Shown in pieces: positions 1 to 15,729 of a stretch of 64,000 nucleotides of DNA (positions are counted from its first letter, which is position 1; each line of letters starts with the position of its first letter). The notes beneath the pieces are model-generated. The model saw only the letters and a program-made list of their open reading frames with translations. It was not told the origin of the DNA and searched no databases. This DNA is from Archivesica marissinica (taxonomy: Eukaryota > Mollusca > Bivalvia > Venerida > Vesicomyidae), in the NCBI GenBank assembly GCA_014843695.1, contig CM026390.1, forward strand, positions 55,001,294 to 55,065,293, read 5' to 3'. Made by a program: the position numbers and the translations under genes.

Positions 1-3000
1 AGCGATTCCTAGAGAATAGATGAGTGATAGATTCCTAGTGGATAGATGAGCGATTCCTAGTGGATAGATGAGTGATTCCTAGTGGATAGATGAGCGATTC
101 CTAGTGGATAGATGAGTGATTCCTAGTGGATAGATGAGTGATTCCTAGTGGATAGATGAGTGATAGATTCCTAGTGGATAGATGAGCGATTCCTAGTGGA
201 GAGATGAGCGATTCCTAGAGAATAGATGAGTGATATATTCCTAGTGGATAGATGAGCGATTCCTAGTGGATAGATCAGCGATTCCTAGAGGATAGATGAG
301 CGATTCCTAGTGGATAGATGAGCAATTCCTAGAGGATAGATAAGTGATTCCTAGTGGATAGATGAGTGATAGATTTCTAGTGGATAGATGAGTGATAGAT
401 TCCTAGTGGATAGATGAGCGATTCCTAGTGGATAGATGAGTGATTCCTAGTGGATAGATGAGCAATTCCTAGTGGATAGATGAGTGATTCCTAGTGGATA
501 GATGAGTGATAGATTCCTAGTGGATATATGAGTGATAGATTCCTAGTGGATAGATGAGCGATTCCTAGTGGATAGATGAGTGATTCCTAGAGGATAGATG
601 AGCGATTCCTAGTGGATAGATGAGCGATTCCTAGAGGATAGATGAGCGATTCCTAGTGGATAGATGAGCGATTCCTAGAGAATAGATGAGCGATTCCTAG
701 TGGATAGATGAGCGATTCCTAGTGGATAGATGAGTGATTCCTAGTGGATAGATGAGCGATTCCTAGTGGATAGATAAGTGATAGATTCCTAGTGGATAGA
801 TGAGTGATTCCTAGTGGATAGATGAGTGATTCCTAGTGGATAGATGAGTGATAGATTCCTAGTGGATAGATGAGCGATTCCTAGTGGATAGATGAGTGAT
901 TCCTAGTGGATAGATGAGTGATAGATTCCTAGAGGATAGATGAGCGATTCCTAGTGGATAGATGAGCGATTCCTAGTGGATAGATGAGTGATAGATTCCT
1001 AGAGGATAGATGAGCGATTCCTAGAGAATAGATGAGTGATTCCTAGTGGATAGATGAGCGATTCCTAGAGAATAGATGAGTGATAGATTCCTAGTGGATA
1101 GATGAGTGATTCCTAGTGGATAGATGAGCGATTCCTAGAGAATAGATGAGCGATTCCTAGTGGATAGATGAGCGATTCCTAGAGAATAGATGAGTGATAG
1201 ATTCCTAGTGGATAGATGAGCGATTCCTAGTGGATAGATGAGTGATTCCTAGTGGATAGATGAGCGATTCCTAGTGGATAGATGAGTGATTCCTAGTAGA
1301 TAGATGAGTGATTCCTAGTGGATAGATGAGTGATAGATTCCTAGTGGATAGATGAGCGATTCCTAGTGGATAGATGAGCGATTCCTAGAGAATAGATGAG
1401 TGATATATTCCTAGTGGATAGATGAGCGATTCCTAGTGGATAGATGAGCGATTCCTAGAGGATAGATGAGCGATTCCTAGTGGATAGATGAGCAATTCCT
1501 AGAGGATAGATAAGTGATTCCTAGTGGATAGATGAGTGATAGATTTCTAGTGGATAGATGAGTGATAGATTCCTAGTGGATAGATGAGCGATTCCTAGTG
1601 GATAGATGAGTGATTCCTAGTGGATAGATGAGCAATTCCTAGTGGATAGATGAGTGATTCCTAGTGGATAGATGAGTGATAGATTCCTAGTGGATATATG
1701 AGTGATAGATTCCTAGTGGATAGATGAGCGATTCCTAGTGGATAGATGAGCGATTCCTAGTGGATAGATGAGTGATTCCTAGAGAATAGATGAGCGATTC
1801 CTAGTGGATAGATGAGTGATAGATTCCTAGTGGATAGATGAGCAATTCCTAGTGGATAGATGAGCGATTCCTAGTGGATAGATGAGCGATTCCTAGTGGA
1901 TAGATGAGTGATTCCTAGTGGATAGATGAGCGATTCCTACTGGATAGATGATGATTCCTAGTGGATAGATGAGCGATTCCTACTGGATAGATGAGTGATT
2001 CCTAGTGGATAGATGAGCGATTCCTACTGGATAGATGAGCAATTCCTAGAGAATAGATGAGTGATAGATTCCTAGTGGATAGAAGAGTGATAGATTCCTA
2101 GTGGATAGATGAGTGATTCCTAGATAATAGATGAGCGATTCATAGTGGATAGATGAGCGATTCCTAGAGAATAGATGAGTGATAGATTACTAGTGGATAT
2201 ATGAGTGATAGATTCCTAGAGGATAGATGAGTGATTCCTAGTGGATAGATGAGCGATTCCTAGAGAATAGATGAGTGATAGATTCCTAGTGGATAGATGA
2301 GTGATATATTCCTAGAGGATAGATGAGTGATTCCTAGTGGATAGATGAGCGATTCCTAGTGGATATATGAGTGATTCCTAGAGAATAGATGAGTGATTCC
2401 TAGTGGATAGATGAGCGATTCCTAGTGGATAGATGAGTGATTCCTAGTGGATAGATGAGCAATTCCTAGTGGATAGATGAGTGATTTCTAGTGGATAGAT
2501 GAGTGATAGATTCCTAGAGGATAGATGAGCGATTCCTAGGGGATAGATGAGCGATTCCTAGTGGATAGATGAGTGATAGATTCCTAGAGGATAGATGAGC
2601 GATTCCTAGAGAATAGATGAGCGATTCCTAGTGGATAGATGAGTGATTCCTAGAGAATAGATGAGTGATAGATTCCTAGTGGATAGATGAGTGATTCCTA
2701 GTGGATAGATGAGCGATTCCTAGTGGATAGATGAGCGATTCCTAGAGAATAGATGAGCGATTCCTAGTGGATAGATGAGCGATTCCTAGAGAATAGATGA
2801 GTGATAGATTCCTAGTGGATAGATGAGTGATAGATTCCTAGAGGATAGATGAGTGATTCCTGGTAGATAGATGAGCGATTCCTAGTGGATAGATGAGCGA
2901 TTCCTAGAGAATAGATGAGTGATAGATTCCTAGTGGATAGAAGAGTGATTCCTAGATAATAGATGAGCGATACATAGTGGATAGATGAGCGATTCCTAGA

Positions 3001-6000
3001 GAATAGATGAGCGATTCCTAGTGGATAGATGAGCAATTCCTAGAGAATAGATGAGTGATAGATTCCTAGTGGATAGATGAGCGATTCCTAGTGGATAGAT
3101 GAGTGATTCCTAGTGGATAGATGAGTGATTCCTAGTGGATAGATGAGTGATTCCTAGTGGATAGATGAGTGATAGATTCCTAGTGGATAGATGAGCAATT
3201 CCTAGTGGATAGATGAGTGATAAGATTCCTAGTGGATAGATGAGCGATTCCTAGTGGATAGATGAGCGATTCCTAGAGAATAGATGAGTGATTCCTAGTG
3301 GATAGATGAGCGATTCCTAGTGGATAGATGAGTGATTCCTAGTGGATAGATGAGTGATAGATTCCTAGTGGATAGATGAGCGATTCCTAGTGGATAGATG
3401 AGTGATACCTAGAGGATAGATGAGCGATTCCTAGTGGATAGATGAGCGATTCCTAGTGGATAGATGAGCAATTCCTAGAGAATAGATGAGTGATAGATTC
3501 CTAGAGAATAGATGAGTGATAGATTCCTAGTGGATAGAAGAGTGATAGATTCCTAGTGGATAGATGAGTGATTCCTAGATAATAGATGAGTGATAGATTC
3601 CTAGTGGATAGAAGAGTGATAGATTCCTAGTGGATAGATGAGTGATTCCTAGATAATAGATGAGCGATTCATAATGGATAGATGAGCGATTCCTAGAGAA
3701 TAGATGAGCAATTCCTAGTGGATAGATGAGCGATTCCTAGAGGATAGATGAGTGATTCCTAGTGGATAGATGAGTGATAGATTCCTAGTGGATAGATGAG
3801 TGATTCCTAGTGGATAGATGAGTGATTCCTAGTGGATAGATGAGCGATTCCTAGTGGATAGATGAGCGATTCCTAGAGGATAGATGAGCGATTCCTAGTG
3901 GATAGATGAGCGATTCCTAGTGGATAGATGAGCAATTCCTAGAGAATAGATGAGTGATAGATTCCTAGTGGATAGATGAGTGATAGATTCCTAGAGGATA
4001 GATGAGTGATTCCTAGTAGATAGATGAGCGATTCCTAGTGGGTAGATGAGCGATTCCTAGAGAATAGATGAGCGATTCCTAGTGGATAGATGAGCGATTC
4101 CTAGAGAATAGATGAGTGATAGATTCCTAGTGGATAGATGAGCGATTCCTAGTGGATAGATGAGTGATTCCTAGTGGATAGATGAGTGATAGATTCCTAG
4201 TGGATAGATGAGCGATTCCTAGTGGATAGATGAGTGATTCCTAGTGGATAGATGAGTGATAGATTCCTAGTGGATAGATGAGCGATTCCTAGTGGATAGA
4301 TGAGTGATTCCTAGTGGATAGATGAGTGATAGATTCCTAGTGGATAGATGAGCGATTCCTAGTGGATAGATGAGTGATTCCTAGTGGATAGATGAGTGAT
4401 AGATTCCTAGTGGATAGATGAGCGATTCCTAGTGGATAGATGAGTGATTCCTAGTGGATAGATGAGTGATAGATTCCTAGTGGATAGATGAGCGATTCCT
4501 AGTGGATAGATGAGTGATTCCTAGTGGATAGATGAGTGATAGATTCCTAGTGGATAGATGAGTGATAGATTCCTAGTGGATAGATGAGTGATAGATTCCT
4601 AGTGGATAGATGAGTGATAGATTCCTAGTGGATAGATGAGTGATAGATTTCTAGTGGATAGATGAGAATTCCTAGTGGATAGATGAGTGATAGATTCCTA
4701 GTGGATAGATGAGTGATAGATTCCTAGTGGATAGATGAGTGATAGATTCCTAGTGGATAGATGAGTGATAGATTCCTAGTGGATAGATGAGTGATAGATT
4801 TCTAGTGGATAGATGAGTGATAAATTCCTAGTGGATAGATGAGTGATAGATTCCTAGTGGATAGATGAGTAATAGATTCCTAGTGGATAGATGAGTGATA
4901 GATTCCTAGTGGATAGATGAGTGATAGATTCCTAGTGGATAGATGAGTAACAGATTCCTAGTGGATAGATGAGTGATATATTCCTAGAGGATAGATGAGT
5001 AATAGATTCCTAGAGGATAGATGAGTGATAGATTCCTAGTGGATAGATGAGTGATAGATTTCTAGTGGATAGATGAGTGATAGATTTCTAGTGGATAGAT
5101 GAGTGATAAATTCCTAGTGGATAATTGAGTGATAGATTTCTAGTGGATAGATGAGTGATATATTCCTAGAGGATAGATGAGTGATATATTCCTAGAGGAT
5201 AGATGAGTGATAGATTCCTAGTGGATAGATGAGTGATAGATTTCTAGTGGATAGATGAGTGATATATTCCTAGAGGATAGATGAGTGATAGATTCCTAGT
5301 GGATAGATGAGTGATATATTCCTAGAGGATAGATGAGTGATAGATTCCTAGTGGATAGGTGAGTGATGAGGATAGGTGAGTGATAGATTCCTAGTGGATA
5401 GATGAGTGATATATTCCTAGAGGATAGGTGAGTGATAGATTCCTAGTGGATAGATGAGTGATAGATTCCTAGTGGATAGATGAGCAATTCCTAGTGGATA
5501 GATTTCTAGTGGATAGATGAGTGATAAATTCCTAGTGGATAGATGAGTGATAGATTCCTAGTGGATAGATGAGTGATAGATTTCTAGTGGAGAGATGAGT
5601 GATAAATTCCTAGTGGATAGATGAGTGATAGATTCCTAGTGGATATATGAGTGATAGATTCCTCGTGGATAGATGAGTGATAGATTTCTAGTGGATAGAT
5701 GAGTGATAAATTCCTAGTGGATAGATGAGTGATAGATTCCTAGTGGATAGATGAGTGATTCCTAGTGGATAGATGAGTGATTCCTAGTGGATAGATGAGC
5801 GATTCCTAGTGGATAGATGAGCGATTCCTAGAGGATAGATGAGCGATTCCTAGTGGATAGATGAGCGATTCCTAGTGGATAGATGAGCAATTCCTAGAGA
5901 ATAGATGAGTGATAGATTCCTAGTGGATAGATGAGTGATAGATTCCTAGAGGATAGATGAGTGATTCCTAGTAGATAGATGAGCGATTCCTAGTGGGTAG

Positions 6001-9000
6001 ATGAGCGATTCCTAGAGAATAGATGAGCGATTCCTAGTGGATAGATGAGCGATTCCTAGAGAATAGATGAGTGATAGATTCCTAGTGGATAGATGAGCGA
6101 TTCCTAGTGGATAGATGAGTGATTCCTGGATAGATGAGCGATTCCTAGTGGATAGATGAGCGATTCCTAGTGGATAGATGAGTGAGATTCCTAGTGGAGG
6201 ATAGATGAGCGATTCCTAGTGGATAGATGAGTGATTCCTAGTGGATAGATGAGTGATAGATTCCTAGTGGATAGATGAGCGATTCCTAGTGGATAGATGA
6301 GTGATTCCTAGTGGATAGATGAGCGATTCCTAGTGGATAGATGAGTGATTCCTAGTGGATAGATGAGTGATAGATTCCTAGTGGATAGATGAGCGATTCC
6401 TAGTGGATAGATGAGTGAAGATTCCTAGTGGATAGATGAGCGATTCCTAGTGGATAGATGAGCGATTCCTAGTGATAGATGAGTGATTCCTAGTGGATAG
6501 ATGAGCGATTCCTAGTGGATAGATGAGTGATTCCTAGTGGATAGATGAGTGATAGATTCCTAGTGGATAGATGAGCGATTCCTAGTGGATAGATGAGTGA
6601 TACCTAGAGGATAGATGAACGATTCCTAGTGGATAGATGAGCGATTCCTAGTGGATAGATGAGCAATTCCTAGAGGATAGATGAGTGATAGATTCCTAGT
6701 GGATAGATGAGTGATAGATTCCTAGTGGATAGATGAGTGATAGATTCCTAGTGGATAGATGAGTGATTCCTAGAGGATAGATGAGTGATAGATTCCTAGT
6801 GGATAGATGAGTGATAGATTCCTAGTGGATAGATGAGTGATAGATTCCTAGTGGATAGATGAGTGATAGATTCCTAGTGGATAGATGAGTGATAGATTCC
6901 TAGTATAGATGAGTGATAATCCTAGAGGATAGATGAGTGATAGATTCCTAGTGGATAGATGAGTAATAGATTCCTAGTGGATAGATGAGTGATATATTCC
7001 TAGTGGATAGATGAGTGATAGATTCCTAGTGGATAGATGAGTGATATATTCCTAGAGGATAGATGAGTGATAGATTCCTAGAGGATAGATGAGTGATAGA
7101 TTCCTAGTGGATAGATGAGTGATAGATTCCTAGTGGATAGATGAGTGATAGATTTCTAGTGGATAGATGAGTGATAAATTCCTAGTGGATAATGAGTGAT
7201 AGATTTCTAGTGGATAGATGAGTGATAGATTCCTAGTGGATAGATGAGTGATAGATTCCTAGTGGATAGATGAGTGATAGATTCCTAGTGGATAGATGAG
7301 TGATAGATTCCTAGTGGATAGATGAGTGATATATTCCTAGAGGATAGATGAGTGATAGATTCCTAGTGGATAGTGAGTGATGAGGATAGATGAGTGATAG
7401 ATTCCTAGTGGATAGATGAGTGATATATTCCTAGAGGATAGATGAGTGATAGATTCCTAGTGGATAGATGAGTGATAGATTCCTAGTGGATAGATGAGTG
7501 ATAGATTCCTAGTGGATAGATGAGTGATAGATTCCTAGTGGATAGATGAGTGATATATTCCTAGTGGATAGATGAGTGATAGATTCCTAGTGGATAGATG
7601 AGTGATAGATTCCTAGTGGATAGATGAGTGATAGATTCCTCGTGGATAGATGAGTGATAGATTTCTAGTGGATAGATGAGTGATAAATTCCTAGTGGATA
7701 GATGAGTGATAGATTCCTAGTGGATAGAGGAGTGATAGATACCTAGTGGATAGATGAGTGATATATTCCTAGAGGATAGATGAGTGATAGATTCCTAGTG
7801 GATAGATGAGTGATAGATTCCTAGTGGATAGGTGAGTGATATATTCCTAAAGGATAGGTGAGTGATATATTCCTAGAGGATAGATGAGTGATAGATTCCT
7901 AGAGGATAGATGAGTGATAGATTCCTAGTGGATAGATGAGTGATAGATTCCTAGAGGATAGATGAGTGATAGATTCCTAGTGGATAGATGAGTGATATAT
8001 TCCTAGAGGATAGGTGAGTGATAGATTCCTAGTGGATAGATGAGTGATAGATTCCTAGTGGATATATGAGTGATAGATTCCTAGTGGATAGATGAGTGAT
8101 AGATTCCTAGTGGATAGATGAGTAATAGATTCCTAGTGGATAGATGAGTGATAGATTCCTAGTGGATAGATGAGTGATAGATACCTAGTGGATAGATGAG
8201 TGATATATTCCTAGTGGATAGATGAGTGATATATTCCTATAGGATAGGTGAGTGATAGATTCCTAGTGGATAGATGAGCAATTCCTAGTGGATAGATGAG
8301 TGATAGATTTCTAGTGGATAGATGAGTGATAAATTCCTAGTGGATAGATGAGTGATAGATTCCTAGTGGATAGATGAGTGATATATTCCTAGAGGATAGA
8401 TGAGTGATAGATTCCTAGTGGATAGATGAGTGATATATTCCTAGAGGATAGATGAGTGATATATTCCTAGTGGATAGGTGAGTGATGAGGATAAGTGAGT
8501 GATAGATTCCTAGTGGATAGATGAGTGATATATTCCTAGAGGATAGGTGAGTGATAGATTCCTAGTGGATAGATGAGTGATAGATTTCTAGTGGATAGAT
8601 GAGCAATTCCTAGTGGATAGATGAGTGATATATTTCTAGTGGATAGATGAGTGATAAATTCCTAGTGGATAGATGAGTGATAGATTCCTAGTGGATAGAT
8701 GAGTGATATATTCCTAGTGGATAGATGAGTGATAGATTCCTAGTGGATAGATGAGTGATAGATTCCTAGTGGATAGATGAGTAATAGATTCCTAGTGGAT
8801 AGATGAGTGAATTTCCTAGAGGATAGATGAGTGATAGATTCCTAGTGGATAGATGAGATAATTCCTAGAGGATAGATGAGTGATAGATTCCTAGTGGATA
8901 GATGAGTGATAATTCCTAGAGGATAGATGAGTGATAGATTCCTAGGGATAGATGAGTGATAGATTCCTAGTGGATAGATGAGTGATAGATTCCTAGTGGA

Positions 9001-12000
9001 TAGATGAGTGATAGATTCCTAGTGGATAGATGAGTGATAGATTCCTAGTGGATAGATGAGTAGATAGATTCCTAGTGGATAGATGAGTGATAGATTCCTA
9101 GTGGATAGATGAGTGATAGAATATTCCTAGAGGATAGATGAGTGATAGATTCCTAGTGGATAGATGAGTGATAGATTCCTAGTGGATAGATGAGTGATAG
9201 ATTCCTAGTGGATAGATGAGTAATAATTCCTAGAGGATAGATGAGTGATAGATTCCTAGTGGATAGATGAGTGATATATTCCTAGAGGATAGATGAGTGA
9301 TAGATTCCTAGTGGATAGATGAGTGATAGATTCCTAGTGGATAGATGAGTGATAGATTCCTAGAGGATAGATGAGTGATAGATTCCTAGTGGATAGATGA
9401 GTGATAGATTCCTAGTGGATAGATGAGTGATATATTCCTAGAGGATAGATGAGTGATAGATTCCTAGTGGATAGATGAGTGATAGATTCCTAGTGGATAG
9501 ATGAGTGATAATTCCTAGTGGATAGATGAGTGATAGATTCCTAGTGGATAGATGAGTGATAATTCCTAGAGGATAGATGAGTGATATATTCCTAGTGGAT
9601 AGATGAGTGATAGATTCCTAGTGGATAGATGAGTGATAGATTCCTAGAGGATAGATGAGTGATAGATTCCTAGTGGATAGGTGAGCGATTCCTAGTGGAT
9701 AGATGAGTGATATATTCCTAGTGGATAGATGAGTGATAGATTCCTAGAGGATAGATGAGTGATAGATTCCTAGTGGATAGATGAGTGATAGATTCCTAGT
9801 GGATAGATGAGTGATAGATTCCTAGTGGATAGATGAGTGATAGATTCCTAGTGGATAGATGAGTGATATATTCCTAGTGGATAGATGAGTGATAGATTCC
9901 TAGTGGATAGATGAGTGATAGATTCCTAGTGGATAGATGAGTGATAGATTCCTAGTGGATAGATGAGTGATAGATTCCTAGTGGATAGATGAGTGATAGA
10001 TTCCTAGTGGATAGATGAGTGATAGATTCCTAGTGGATAGATGAGTGATAGATTCCTAGTGGATAGATGAGTGATAGATTCCTAGAGGATAGATGAGTGA
10101 TAGATTCCTAGTGGATAGATGAGTGATAGATTCCTAGAGGATAGATGAGTGATAGATTCCTAGAGGGTAGATGAGTGATAGATTCCTAGTGGATAGGTGA
10201 GCGATTCCTAGTGGATAGATGAGTGATATATTCCTAGAGGATAGATGAGTGATAGATTCCTAGAGGATAGATGAGTGATAGATTCCTAGAGGATAGATGA
10301 GTGATAGATTCCTAGAGGATAGATGAGTGATAGATTCCTAGTGGATAGGTGAGCGATTCCTAATGGATAGATGAGTGATATATTCCTAGAGGATAGATGA
10401 GTGATAGATTCCTAGAGGATAGATGAGTGATAGATTCCTAGAGGATAGATGAGTGATATATTCCTAGAGGATAGATGAGTGATAGATTCCTAGAGGATAG
10501 ATGAGTGATAGATTCCTAGTGGATAGGTGAGCGATCCTAATGGATAGATGAGTGATATATTCCTAGAGGATAGATGAGTGATAGATTCCTAGAGGATAGA
10601 TGAGTGATAGATTCCTAGAGGATAGATGAGTGATATATTCCTAGAGGATAGATGAGTGATAGATTCCTAGAGGATAGATGAGTGATAGATTCCTAGTGGA
10701 TAGGTGAGCGATTCCTAGTGGATAGATGAGTGATAGATTCCTAGTGGATAGATGAGTGATAGATTCCTAGTGGATAGATGAGTGATAGATTCCTAGTGGA
10801 TAGATGAGTGATATATTCCTAGTGGATATGAGTGATAGATCTAGTGGATAGATGAGTGATAGATTCCTAGAGGATAGATGAGTGATATATTCCTAGAGGA
10901 TAGATGAGTGATAGATTCCTAGTGGATAGATGAGTGATAGATTCCTAGTGGATAGATGAGTGATATATTCCTAGAGGATAGATGAGTGATAGATTCCTAG
11001 TGGATAGTGAGTGATGAGGATAGGTGAGTGATAGATTCCTAGTGGATAGATGAGTGATATATTCCTAGAGGATAGATGAGTGATAGATTCCTAGTGGATA
11101 GATGAGTGATAGATTCCTAGTGGATAGATGAGTGATAGATTCCTAGTGGATAGATGAGTGATAAATTCCTAGTGGATAGATGAGTGATAGATTCCTAGTG
11201 GATAGATGAGTGATAGATTCCTAGAGGATAGATGAGTGATAGATTCCTAGAGGATAGATGAGTGATAGATTCCTAGAGGATAGATGAGTGATAGATTCCT
11301 AGTGGATAGATGAGTGATAGATTCCTAGAGGATAGATGAGTGATAGATTCCTAGTGGATAGATGAGTGATAGATACCTAGTGGATAGATGAGTGATATAT
11401 TCCTAGAGGATAGATGAGTGATAGATTCCTAGTGGATAGATGAGTGATAGATTCCTAGTGCATAGGTGAGTGATATATTCCTAAAGGATAGGTGAGTGAT
11501 ATATTCCTAGAGGATAGATGAGTGATAGATTCCTAGAGGATAGATGAGTGATAGATTCCTAGTGGATAGATGAGTGATAGATTCCTAGAGGATAGATGAG
11601 TGATAGATTCCTAGTGGATAGATGAGTGATATATTCCTAGAGGATAGGTGAGTGATAGATTCCTAGTGGATAGATGAGTGATATATTCCTAGTGGATATA
11701 TGAGTGATAGATTCCTAGTGGATAGATGAGTAATAGATTCCTAGTGGATAGATGAGTGATAGATTCCTAGTGGATAGATGAGTGATAGATACCTAGTGGA
11801 TAGATGAGTGATATATTCCTAGTGGATAGATGAGTGATATATTCCTATAGGATAGGTGAGTGATAGATTCCTAGTGGATAGATGAGCAATTCCTAGTGGA
11901 TAGATGAGTGATAGATTTCTAGTGGATAGATGAGTGATAAATTCCTAGTGGATAGATGAGTGATAGATTCCTAGTGGATAGATGAGTGATATATTCCTAG

Positions 12001-15000
12001 AGGATAGATGAGTGATAGATTCCTAGTGGATAGATGAGTGATATATTCCTAGAGGATAGATGAGTGATATATTCCTAGTGGATAGGTGAGTGATGAGGAT
12101 AAGTGAGTGATAGATTCCTAGTGGATAGATGAGTGATATATTCCTAGAGGATAGGTGAGTGATAGATTCCTAGTGGATAGATGAGTGATAGATTTCTAGT
12201 GGATAGATGAGCAATTCCTAGTGGATAGATGAGTGATATATTTCTAGTGGATAGATGAGTGATAAATTCCTAGTGGATAGATGAGTGATAGATTCCTAGT
12301 GGATAGATGAGTGATATATTCCTAGTGGATAGATGAGTGATAGATTCCTAGTGGATAGATGAGTGATAGATTCCTAGTGGATAGATGAGTGATAGATTCC
12401 TAGTGGATAGATGAGTGATAGATTCCTAGTGGATAGATGAGTGATAGATAGATTCCTAGAGGATAGATGAGTGATAGATTCCTAGTGGATAGATGAGTGA
12501 TAGATAGATTCCTAGAGGATAGATGAGTGATAGATTCCTAGTGGATAGATGAGTGATAGATTCCTAGAGGATAGATGAGTGATAGATTCCTAGAGGATAG
12601 ATGAGTGATAGATTCCTAGTGGATAGAGGAGTGATAGATTCCTAGTGGATAGATGAGTGATAGATTCCTAGTGGATAGATGAGTGATAGATTCCTAGTGG
12701 ATAGATGAGTGATAGATAGATTCCTAGAGGATAGATGAGTGATAGATTCCTAGTGGATAGATGAGTGATAGATATATTCCTAGAGGATAGATGAGTGATA
12801 GATTCCTAGTGGATAGATGAGTGATAGATTCCTAGTGGATAGATGAGTGATAGATTCCTAGTGGATAGATGAGTGATAGATAGATTCCTAGAGGATATAT
12901 GAGTGATAGATTCCTAGTGGATAGATGAGTGATAGATTCCTAGAGGATAGATGAGTGATAGATTCCTAGTGGATAGATGAGTGATAGATTCCTAGAGGAT
13001 AAATGAGTGATATATTCCTAGTGGATAAATGAGTGATAGATTCCTAGAGGATAGATGAGTGATTGATTCCTAGAGGATAGATGAGTGATAGATTCCTAGA
13101 GGATAGGTGAGTGGTAGATTCCTAGTGGATAGATGAGTGATAGATTCCTAGAGGATAGATGAGTGATAGATTCCTAGAGGATAGATGAGTGATAAATTCC
13201 TAGAGGATAGATGAGTGCTATATTCCTAGAGGATAGATGAGTGATAGATTCCTAGAGGATAGATGAGTGATAAATTCCTAGAGGATAGATGAGTGATATA
13301 TTCCTAGAGGATAGGTGAGTGATAGATTCCTAGAGGATAGATGAGTGATAGATTCCTAGAGGATAGATGAGTGATAGATTCCTAGTGGATAGGTGAGCGA
13401 TTCCTAGTGGATAGATGAGTGATATATTCCTAGAGGATAGATGAGTGATAGATTCCTAGAGGATAGATGAGTGATAGATTCCTAAAGGATAGATGAGTGA
13501 TAGATTCCTAGTGGATAGATGAGTGATAGATTCCTAGAGGATAGGTGAGTGATAGATTCCTAGTGGATAGATGAGTGATATATTCCTAGTGGATAGATGA
13601 GTGATAGATTCCTAGTGGATAGATGAGTGATATATTCCTAGTGGATAGATGAGTGATAGATTCCTAGTGGATAGATGAGTGATATATTCCTAGTGGATAG
13701 ATGAGTGATATATTCCTAGTGGATAGATGAGTGATAGATTCCTAGAGGATAGATGAGTGATAGATTCCTAGAGGATAGATGAGTGATAGATTCCTAGAGG
13801 ATAGGTAAGTGAAAGATTCCTAGAGGATAGATGAATGATAGATTCCTAGAGGATAGATGAGTGATAGATTCCTAGAGGGTAGATGAGTGATAGATTCCTA
13901 GTGGATAGGTGAGCGATTCCTAGTGGATAGATGAGTGATATATTCCTAGAGGATAGATGAGTGATAGATTCCTAGAGGATAGATGAGTGATAGATTCCTA
14001 GAGGATAGATGAGTGATAGATTCCTAGAGGATAGATGAGTGATAGATTCCTAGTGGATAGGTGAGCGATTCCTAATGGATAGATGAGTGATATATTCCTA
14101 GAGGATAGATGAGTGATAGATTCCTAGAGGATAGATGAGTGATAGATTCCTAGAGGATAGATGAGTGATATATTCCTAGAGGATAGATGAGTGATAGATT
14201 CCTAGAGGATAGATGAGTGATAGATTCCTAGTGGATAGATGAGTGATAGATTCCTAGAGGATAGATGAGTGATAGATTCCTAGAGGATAGATGAGTGATA
14301 GATTCCTAGAGGATAGATGAGTGATATATTCCTAGAGGATAGATGAGTGATAGATTCCTAGAGGATAGATGAGTGATAGATTCCTAGTGGATAGGTGAGC
14401 GATTCCTAATGGATAGATGAGTGATATATTCCTAGAGGATAGATGAGTGATAGATTCCTAGAGGATAGATGAGTGATAGATTCCTAGAGGATAGATGAGT
14501 GATATATTCCTAGAGGATAGATGAGTGATAGATTCCTAGAGGATAGATGAGTGATAGATTCCTAGTGGATAGATGAGTGATATATTCCTAGAGGATAGAT
14601 GAGTGATAGATTCCTAGAGGATAGATGAGTGATAGATTCCTAGAGGATAGATGAGTGATATATTCCTAGAGGATAGATGAGTGATAGATTCCTAGAGGAT
14701 AGATGAGTGATAGATTCCTAGTGGATAGGTGAGCGATTCCTAATGGATAGATGAGTGATATATTCCTAGAGGATAGATGAGTGATAGATTCCTAGAGGAT
14801 AGATGAGTGATAGATTCCTAGAGGATAGATGAGTGATATATTCCTAGAGGATAGATGAGTGATAGATTCCTAGAGGATAGATGAGTGATAGATTCCTAGT
14901 GGATAGATGAGTGATATATTCCTAGAGGATAGATGAGTGATAGATTCCTAGAGGATAGATGAGTGATAGATTCCTAGAGGATAGATGAGTGATATATTCC

Positions 15001-15729
15001 TAGAGGATAGATGAGTGATAGATTCCTAGAGGATAGATGAGTGATAGATTCCTAGTGGATAGATGAGTGATAGATTCCTAGAGGATAGGTGAGTGATAGA
15101 TTCCTAGTGGATAGATGAGTGATAGATTCCTAGTGGATAGATGAGTGATAGATTCCTAGAGGATATATGAGTGATAGATTCCTAGTGGATAGATGAGTGA
15201 TATATTCCTAGTGGATAGGTGAGTGATAGATTCCTAGTGGATAGATGAGTGATATATTCCTAGTGGATAGATGAGTGATATATTCCTAGTGGATAGATGA
15301 GTGCTATATTCCTAGTGGATAGATGAGCGATAGATTCCTAGTGGATAGATGAGTGATATATTCCTAGTGGATAAATGAGTGATAGATTCCTAGTGGATAG
15401 ATGAGTGATATATTCCTAGTGGATAGATGAGTGATAGATTCCTAGTGGATAGATGAGTGATATATTCCTAGTGGATAGATGAGTGATAGATTCCTAGTGG
15501 ATAGATGAGTGATAGATTCCTAGTGGATAGATGAGTGATATATTCCTAGAGGATAGATGAGTGATAGATTCCTAGTGGATAGGTGAGTGATATATTCCTA
15601 GAGGATAGATGAGTGATAGATTCCTAGTGGATAGATGAGTGATATATTCCTAGAGGATAGATGAGTGATAGATTCCTAGTGGATAGGTGAGTGATAGATT
15701 CCTAGAGGATAGATGAGTGATAGATTCCT
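1..15729. repeat. 15.7-kb minisatellite of 22/26-bp units, running off the left edge
   Basis: The whole stretch is a head-to-tail array. Units are about 22 bp (gagtgattcctagtggatag plus at) or 26 bp, the longer form carrying an extra 'atag' (gagtgatagattcctagtgg plus atagat). Common variants are agtgg/agagg/agaga, gagtgat/gagcgat/gagcaat and gatagatt/gatatatt. The left half is rich in 22-bp units and the right half is almost all 26-bp units. Stops occur in most frames, so it is not coding. It ends abruptly at 15729, where unique sequence begins. The left end lies outside the window. Confidence 0.97.
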
